Assembly (NCBI RefSeq): GCF_006538705.1
Contig: NZ_BJLP01000004.1
Span: forward strand, 27,799 to 91,798
Length of the DNA: 64,000 bases
Direction: 5' to 3'
Origin: Cellulomonas uda
GTDB lineage: Bacteria > Actinomycetota > Actinomycetes > Actinomycetales > Cellulomonadaceae
Shown here: one piece after another, positions 59,498 to 64,000 of the stretch
Numbering within the stretch: the first letter of the stretch is position 1
How the letters are laid out: the number at the start of each line of letters is the position of its first letter
Notes under the pieces: model-generated
Told to the model about the DNA's origin: nothing
The model's database searches: none
The model's input: the letters and a program-made list of their open reading frames with translations, nothing else
Position numbers and translations under genes: made by a program

Positions 59498-60673
59498 CTA
59501 CGACCCGTCCCGTGCGGCCGACCGCGCCGACCGCCGGTCGGACACGGCGTCGGGCACGACGTCGGGCACGGCGTCGGGCACGACCGCCGCACGGGGGGTG
59601 TCCGTCGCGGGCACGCGCCCGACGGCGAGCGCGAGGACGTCGACGAGCGCGAGCTCCCGCCCGCCCCCGGGCGACGCGGCACCGTCCAACGCACCGTGCC
59701 CCGCACCGTGCAGCGCACCGAGCGCCGCGGCCGACACCAGGAGCACGACGAGCCCGCACGACGCGACGAGGTAGGACAGGCCGGGCGCCGCGGAGCGCTC
59801 GAGCGCGACGAGCCAGACCAGCAGGCCGACGACGAGCAGGGCGGCGAGCCCCGTCGCGCGCCCGGCCGGGACGACGATGCGGTGCGGCTGGGCCGGCAGC
59901 GCCCGGCGCCGCCGGCCCCGCAGCCCGGCCACGACGACGACCGCGAGGACGAGGCCGAGGAGCACGGCGCCGACGAGGATCCCCACCCCCAGTGCTCCGG
60001 GTCCGCCCGGTGCGACCGCGTCGACCTCGACGCACGCCCGACCGCACGGGGTCACCGCGATGTGGCCGGGTGCGGTGAGCACCACGCCCAGGGCCGCGGC
60101 GGTCGCGACGAGCGCCCCGACGGCGACGCGGCGCAGCGCGGGACGGGCCGCCACGCGCCGCCGCGGGACCCACGCCCAGGCGAGGTCCCACGGCGTGGGC
60201 GGCTCACCGGGTTGCGCGACGAGGTGCTTGGCCCGGCGACGCTCACCGTGCAGCTCGCGGCGCAGCAGGACGACGGGGAGCATGAGCGCGGCGACGACCG
60301 TGAACGAGAGCTCGCGCATCAGGGCGGCGGCGATCGCGAACGGCATCGCCGACCAGACCAGGTCGCCGACCGCACCGGCGACGGAGTGCTGCTCGTCGTG
60401 CGCCCACCCGCGGTGGCGGGCGGGGATGCGCGCGTCGAGCATCCGGTACGCGGCGCGGGTCCGCAGCGGAGGGCCGGTGCGCACGCGCGTCGCGAGCCCC
60501 GCACGGACGAGGCCGAGCGCCTCGGGGACGCTCACGCGCCCGGGGTCGGCGCCGGCCTGCTCGTCGTCCGCGAGGTCGGCGAGCAGGCCTGCCACCTCGT
60601 GCTCGCGCGCGGCACGCCACCGCGGCGGGTACGCCGCGAGGCACCAGCGCAGCGGGACGCCCCGGCGCGCCAT
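59498..60673 (-). CDS. Multi-pass membrane protein paired with PadR
   Basis: The 391-aa protein starts at the ATG at 60673 that overlaps the PadR stop (TGATG). The N-terminus (VPLRWCLAAYPPRWRAAREHEVAGLLADLADDE) resembles the HAAS-type domain found in partners of PadR regulators. At least five transmembrane segments follow (near 105-135, 185-205, 232-258, 280-300, 310-330), then a Pro/Ala-rich tail of about 60 residues. It may sense membrane state or act with PadR. Its function is not known. Confidence 0.7.
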   Translation of the reverse strand: MARRGVPLRWCLAAYPPRWRAAREHEVAGLLADLADDEQAGADPGRVSVPEALGLVRAGLATRVRTGPPLRTRAAYRMLDARIPARHRGWAHDEQHSVAGAVGDLVWSAMPFAIAAALMRELSFTVVAALMLPVVLLRRELHGERRRAKHLVAQPGEPPTPWDLAWAWVPRRRVAARPALRRVAVGALVATAAALGVVLTAPGHIAVTPCGRACVEVDAVAPGGPGALGVGILVGAVLLGLVLAVVVVAGLRGRRRRALPAQPHRIVVPAGRATGLAALLVVGLLVWLVALERSAAPGLSYLVASCGLVVLLVSAAALGALHGAGHGALDGAASPGGGRELALVDVLALAVGRVPATDTPRAAVVPDAVPDVVPDAVSDRRSARSAARDGS

Positions 60674-61008
60674 CACGCGCCACCGAGCGCGGGACGTGCG
60701 GCGAGCACGCGCCGTGCGCGGGCCGCGAGCTCACGCAGCCGTTCGGTCTCCGCGGTGACCTGGGCGAGCCCCTCGTCGGTCAGGCGGTAGTAGCGCCGCA
60801 GGCGTCCGTCGACGACCACCTCGTCGGACATCTGCGCCCAGCCGCGCTCGACGAGCCGGTCGAGGACGCCGTAGAGCGTGCCCGCGCCGAGCGCGACCCG
60901 GCCGCCCGAGAGCGCCTTCACCTCGCGCAGCACGCCGTACCCGTGCCGCGGCTCGTCCGCGAGCGCGAGCATGACGAGGTACGTCTGCTCGCTGATCCCT
61001 GTCGCCAT
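60673..61008 (-). CDS. PadR-family transcriptional regulator
   Basis: The 111-aa protein has the PadR winged helix (YLVMLALADEPRHGYGVLREV, GTLYGVLDRLVERGWAQ) and a C-terminal helix for dimerisation. It is translationally coupled to the membrane gene. A perfect palindrome CGATATATATCG lies 3 nt before its start, which fits autorepression. Confidence 0.9.
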   Translation of the reverse strand: MATGISEQTYLVMLALADEPRHGYGVLREVKALSGGRVALGAGTLYGVLDRLVERGWAQMSDEVVVDGRLRRYYRLTDEGLAQVTAETERLRELAARARRVLAARPALGGA

Positions 61009-61011
61009 GCT

Positions 61012-61023
61012 CGATATATATCG
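61012..61023. promoter_or_regulatory. Probable PadR operator
   Basis: CGATATATATCG is a perfect 12-bp palindrome, flanked by another TCGATA at 61027-61032, just before the PadR start codon, in a region otherwise over 70% GC. Confidence 0.65.
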
Positions 61024-61049
61024 CTGATCGATACATGGGACAAGGGCCC

Positions 61050-61973
61050 TCAGTCGCGCCCGCGCACCTCGTGCGCCTCACGCGCCACCCGCACGGTGAG
61101 CGCACCCGCTCGCACGCGCGCCTCCACCTCGCGATGGTCGCCGACGGGGTCGCCGTCGAGCTGCGTCGCGATCGGCCGGTCCGTGCGCACGCGTACCGCC
61201 GCGCCCTGGTGCCGGTCGAGGTGCCGGTGCCCACGCCCCGACGTGACGACCGTCGCGAGCGTGCGCGCCCAGCCGACCAGGCCGCGCGGCGCGACGACCG
61301 CGACGTCGAGCAGGCCGTCGTCGAGCCGCGCGTCCGGCATGAGCTCGACGCCGCCCTGCAACCGCCCGCTGTTGCCGATCACCACGGCCCGCGTCGTGCG
61401 TCGCACCGGCGACCCGCCCTGGACCTGCACGCGCGCCGTGAAGCCCCGCCCGACCACGGCCCGTAGCCCGCCGAGGATGTACGCCGGCCACCCGACGACG
61501 GCCTTGAGGCGCTCGTCGGTGCGCACCATCGTCTCCGCGTCCAGCCCCACCCCGGCCATGACCAGGAAGACGTGCTCCTCGTCGTCGCCGTCGAACCGCA
61601 GCGTCCCGACGTCGATGCGCTCGTCGCGCCCGTCGAGCACCACCTGCATCGCGTCCTCGACGTCGTCGGACGTCAGGCTCAGGGCGCGTGCGAGCAGGTT
61701 GCCCGTCCCACCGGGCAGCAGCCCGAGCGGGACGTCGCCCCCGGCGAGCACCTCGGCGACCGCGCGCACCGTCCCGTCGCCGCCGAACGCGCACACGAGG
61801 TCCGCGCCCTGCTCGAGCGCCTCGCGCGTCTGGCCCGACCCGGGGTCCTCGGGGGTCGTCTCGAACCACAGCGGCCGCTCGAGGCCGTGCCGCTCGCACA
61901 CCGCGTCGAGCCGCGGTCGCGCCTCGACGACCTCCTGCTTGGCGGGGTTCGCCACGATCGCCACGCGCGTCAT
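61050..61973 (-). CDS. Diacylglycerol kinase family lipid kinase
   Basis: The 307-aa protein starts with ATG at 61973. It has the DAGK catalytic motif VCAFGGDGTVRAVAEVL and the LGLLPGGTGNLLARAL loop, then VVIGNSGRLQGGVELMPDARLDDGLLDV. It would phosphorylate diacylglycerol or a related lipid. It overlaps the PAP2 gene upstream by 4 nt, so kinase and phosphatases are made together. Confidence 0.9.
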   Translation of the reverse strand: MTRVAIVANPAKQEVVEARPRLDAVCERHGLERPLWFETTPEDPGSGQTREALEQGADLVCAFGGDGTVRAVAEVLAGGDVPLGLLPGGTGNLLARALSLTSDDVEDAMQVVLDGRDERIDVGTLRFDGDDEEHVFLVMAGVGLDAETMVRTDERLKAVVGWPAYILGGLRAVVGRGFTARVQVQGGSPVRRTTRAVVIGNSGRLQGGVELMPDARLDDGLLDVAVVAPRGLVGWARTLATVVTSGRGHRHLDRHQGAAVRVRTDRPIATQLDGDPVGDHREVEARVRAGALTVRVAREAHEVRGRD

Positions 61974-62707
61974 CGCCGGCCCTCCACGATCTGCGGCTCC
62001 TGAGGCTCCTGCGGCGCGCGCTCGCGGGTCGGCCGGAGCCAGTACCAGCCCAGCAGCGCGCACAGCACGCCGTTGGCGCACCCGACGAGGACGTCGGTCG
62101 GGTGGTGCATCCCGCGGTACAGCCGCGAGGTCATGACGAACAGCGGCACGAGGAGCAGCACCACCGTGAGCGAGACGCGCAGCCACGTGCGCTCGATGCG
62201 CTGCGCCATGAGCGCGAGCGTCACGTACAGCGCGGTCGAGGCCCCCGAGTGGCCGCTCGGGAAGCTCGACGTGGGCGGTGCGTGGTCGAGCTTCGGCACG
62301 TCGGGGCGGCTGCGCCCGACGAGGCTCGACGACGCGAGGAACACCATGACCTGCGCGCCGAGCGCCACGCCGGGCACCACGGCGTACCACCACCGGCGCG
62401 TGCGCCACCAGACCGCGGCCACGACGACGAGGCACACGGCGATGATCGCGCCGGTGTTCCCGACGTGCGACGCGAACGCGGTGAGCGAGTCCAGCGCCGC
62501 GGTGCGCTGGTCGACGAACCAGCGGTTCACCCCGTCCTCGGCGTCGGCGACGCCGCTGAGCGAGCCGCCCAGCAGGAGGCCGAGGCCCACGACGACCGCG
62601 CCCCACAGCACGGCGGGCGCGAGCACCCGCAGGGCGAGGTCGCGCGCCGCCTCGCGTGGCGTGGGCCGGGTCACGACGTCGGGGTCCCAACGGTGCGGGT
62701 CGAGCAT
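61970..62707 (-). CDS. PAP2-family membrane phosphatase
   Basis: The 245-aa protein starts with ATG at 62707. It has five to six transmembrane segments and the PAP2 motifs K/R-x6-RP (SSLVGRSRPD), PSGH (SSFPSGHSGAS) and S-R-x5-H-x3-D (SRLYRGMHHPTDVLVG). It removes phosphate from lipids such as phosphatidate or undecaprenyl diphosphate. The C-terminal tail is Pro/Glu-rich. Confidence 0.9.
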   Translation of the reverse strand: MLDPHRWDPDVVTRPTPREAARDLALRVLAPAVLWGAVVVGLGLLLGGSLSGVADAEDGVNRWFVDQRTAALDSLTAFASHVGNTGAIIAVCLVVVAAVWWRTRRWWYAVVPGVALGAQVMVFLASSSLVGRSRPDVPKLDHAPPTSSFPSGHSGASTALYVTLALMAQRIERTWLRVSLTVVLLLVPLFVMTSRLYRGMHHPTDVLVGCANGVLCALLGWYWLRPTRERAPQEPQEPQIVEGRR

Positions 62708-63450
62708 CAGGCGGCACCCTTCTCGTCGTGCGGGCGGGACTGCGGCTGGTACCAGTGCCGGAACGCGAGGTACGACGCGAGGGCGAACCCCACGCCGAGG
62801 AGCATCCCCGCGACCACGTCGCTCGGGTAGTGGACGCCGAGCATGACGCGGTCGAGCGCGGTGAGCAGCGTGAGCACCGCGGCGGTGCTCACGGCCGCGA
62901 CCCGCAGCCCGCGCGAGCGCAGCGCGGGCCACACCAGCAGGACCAGCACGGTCGTCATGAGCGCGGTGTTCGTCGCGTGACCGGACGGGAACGAGTACCC
63001 GTGCGCGACCTCGACGGGCTCGTCCAGGACGGGCCGGGCGCGGCGCACGAGCTCCTTGAGGAGGTTGGACAGCGCCCAGCCCACCAGCACCGTGGCGCCG
63101 GCCCAGCAGGCGCGCGCCGTGTCCCGCGTGCGCCACCAGTACCAGGCGCACAGCGCGAGCACCGGCACGACGAGGTTGCGCGCCAGGAAGACGGTCTGCC
63201 ACACGACGAGCGTGCGCAGCAGCCCCGGCTCGGCGGCCGCGAGCCGTGTGCCGGCCTGCACCGCTCCTTCGTCGAGGCGGACGAGCGGCGACCACTGGCC
63301 GCGCACGAGCAGGGCGACCGCGACGACGAGGACACCCGTCCCGACGCCGGTCAGGACCGCGAACGCGAGGCCACGGGCACCGTGCGCGGCGCGCGCGGGG
63401 TCGACCGGGCGCGGGGTGCGCCGGACGCGGTTCAGGAGCTGGCGGGTCAC
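62707..63450 (-). CDS. PAP2-family membrane phosphatase
   Basis: The 247-aa protein starts at the GTG at 63450, while a start at 63459 is also possible. It has six membrane segments and full PAP2 motifs (KELVRRARPVLD, SFPSGHATNTA, DRVMLGVHYPSDVVAG). Its stop overlaps the next start (TGATG). It is only distantly similar to the second PAP2 protein, so the two may differ in substrate. Confidence 0.9.
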   Translation of the reverse strand: MTRQLLNRVRRTPRPVDPARAAHGARGLAFAVLTGVGTGVLVVAVALLVRGQWSPLVRLDEGAVQAGTRLAAAEPGLLRTLVVWQTVFLARNLVVPVLALCAWYWWRTRDTARACWAGATVLVGWALSNLLKELVRRARPVLDEPVEVAHGYSFPSGHATNTALMTTVLVLLVWPALRSRGLRVAAVSTAAVLTLLTALDRVMLGVHYPSDVVAGMLLGVGFALASYLAFRHWYQPQSRPHDEKGAA

Positions 63451-63508
63451 GCGGCACACCGTGCCACACGCCGCGCGAACCGGCCTGTCGAACGGGCTCC
63501 CGTCGCGG

Positions 63509-64000
63509 TCAGAGGGCCAGCGGCACCCCGGTGAGACGCTCGTACGCCTCGAGGTAACGCGCTCGCGTGCGCTCGACGACGTCGTGGGGCAGGGGCGGCG
63601 GCGGCGCGTCCGACGCGCGCTCCCACCCGGACGCCGCCGACGTCAGCCAGTCCCGCACGAACTGCTTGTCGAAGCTCGGCTGCGGGTGCCCCGGCTGCCA
63701 CGCCTCGGCGGGCCAGAACCGCGACGAGTCCGGCGTGAGCACCTCGTCGCCGAGCGTGATCGCACCCGTGGCCGGGTCGGTGCCGAACTCGAGCTTGGTG
63801 TCCGCGAGCAGCACGCCGCGCTCGCGCGCGATCGCCTCGGCGCGGCCGTAGACCGCGAGCGTGAGGTCACGCAGCGCGGCGGCGGTCTCGTCGCCGACCA
63901 TGGCCGCGACCACGGAGAACGGGACGTTCTCGTCGTGGTCGCCCAGCTCGGCCTTGGTGGCGGGCGTGAAGATCGGCTCGGGCAGCCGCGAGCCGTCGAC
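63509..64000 (-). CDS. purC: SAICAR synthetase, C-terminal part
   Basis: The gene runs off the right edge; 163 codons plus stop are visible. Visible segments include VDGSRLPEPIFTPATKAELGDHDENV, GVLLADTKLEFG and DEVLTPDSSRFWP with FDKQFVRDWL, typical of the second half of PurC. It makes SAICAR from CAIR and aspartate. The N-terminal ATP-binding part is outside the window. Confidence 0.93.
   Translation of the reverse strand, partial: VDGSRLPEPIFTPATKAELGDHDENVPFSVVAAMVGDETAAALRDLTLAVYGRAEAIARERGVLLADTKLEFGTDPATGAITLGDEVLTPDSSRFWPAEAWQPGHPQPSFDKQFVRDWLTSAASGWERASDAPPPPLPHDVVERTRARYLEAYERLTGVPLAL

Overview
The window is about 64 kb of very GC-rich DNA with strong third-position GC, many GTG starts, leaderless promoters and actinobacterial marker genes (bldC, DUF3073, F420-type LLM oxidoreductases, SAM-IV riboswitches, a LAXTG sortase substrate, the fadA-fabG4-maoC cluster). 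Secreted CBM2-GH6 and CBM-GH62 glycosidases and a CebR-type operator point to a cellulolytic member of the Cellulomonadaceae, most likely Cellulomonas or a close relative. This taxonomic call is an inference from gene content.

Positions 1-7674 are the end of an integrated mobile element (phage or integrative plasmid) that continues beyond the left edge. A tight leftward operon runs XRE regulator, several unknown small proteins, zinc-ribbon protein, ParB, a protein with four helix-turn-helix units, and a partial gene. It is divided by a bidirectional leaderless promoter switch from a divergent, paralogous XRE repressor. That repressor's stop codon lies inside the anticodon-arm sequence of a truncated tRNA-Lys, which marks the junction with the chromosome. 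No integrase is visible at this end.

Positions 7.7-25 kb are chromosomal: a UPF0303 protein, a hemolysin III protein, a ruined K+ channel, a GNAT enzyme, two GH62 arabinofuranosidases that share a spaced operator, an arsR-arsM arsenic methylation pair, a secreted beta-helix protein, an M23 endopeptidase, two adjacent AlkZ/YcaQ-type glycosylases, galE, an LLM oxidoreductase, a small zincin, tRNA-Glu, tRNA-Asp and tRNA-Phe, a three-gene holin-like membrane operon, and bldC.

Positions 25-42 kb mix purine synthesis with cellulose breakdown: DUF3073, purM, purF, a CenA-like CBM2-GH6 endoglucanase, a membrane protein, an SCP-2-like protein, a GH6 enzyme without signal peptide or disulfide pairs (with an upstream CebR box), rsgA, a lipoprotein GH6, gdhA, a SAM-IV riboswitch with two flavin reductase genes, purL, a LAXTG-anchored protein and a DUF2599 lipoprotein.

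Positions 42.6-50.2 kb hold a fatty-acid cluster (acyl-CoA oxidase-like enzyme, TetR, thiolase, FabG4, MaoC) that ends in a striking array of six hairpin repeats of about 119 bp. Single or paired relatives of this repeat sit at 37.5 kb and 56.7 kb.

Positions 50.2-64 kb hold a GNAT-kinase fusion, a pentapeptide protein, a TetR/DUF2867 pair, and a sulfur region: a PLP cysteine-desulfurase-like gene under SAM-IV, divergent from rhodanese-metZ under SAM-I, then a short LLM-like gene behind a Cys-Cys leader peptide. Next come a double GNAT protein, purQ-purS, a PadR/membrane pair, a diacylglycerol-kinase/PAP2/PAP2 lipid cassette, and the 3' part of purC at the right edge.
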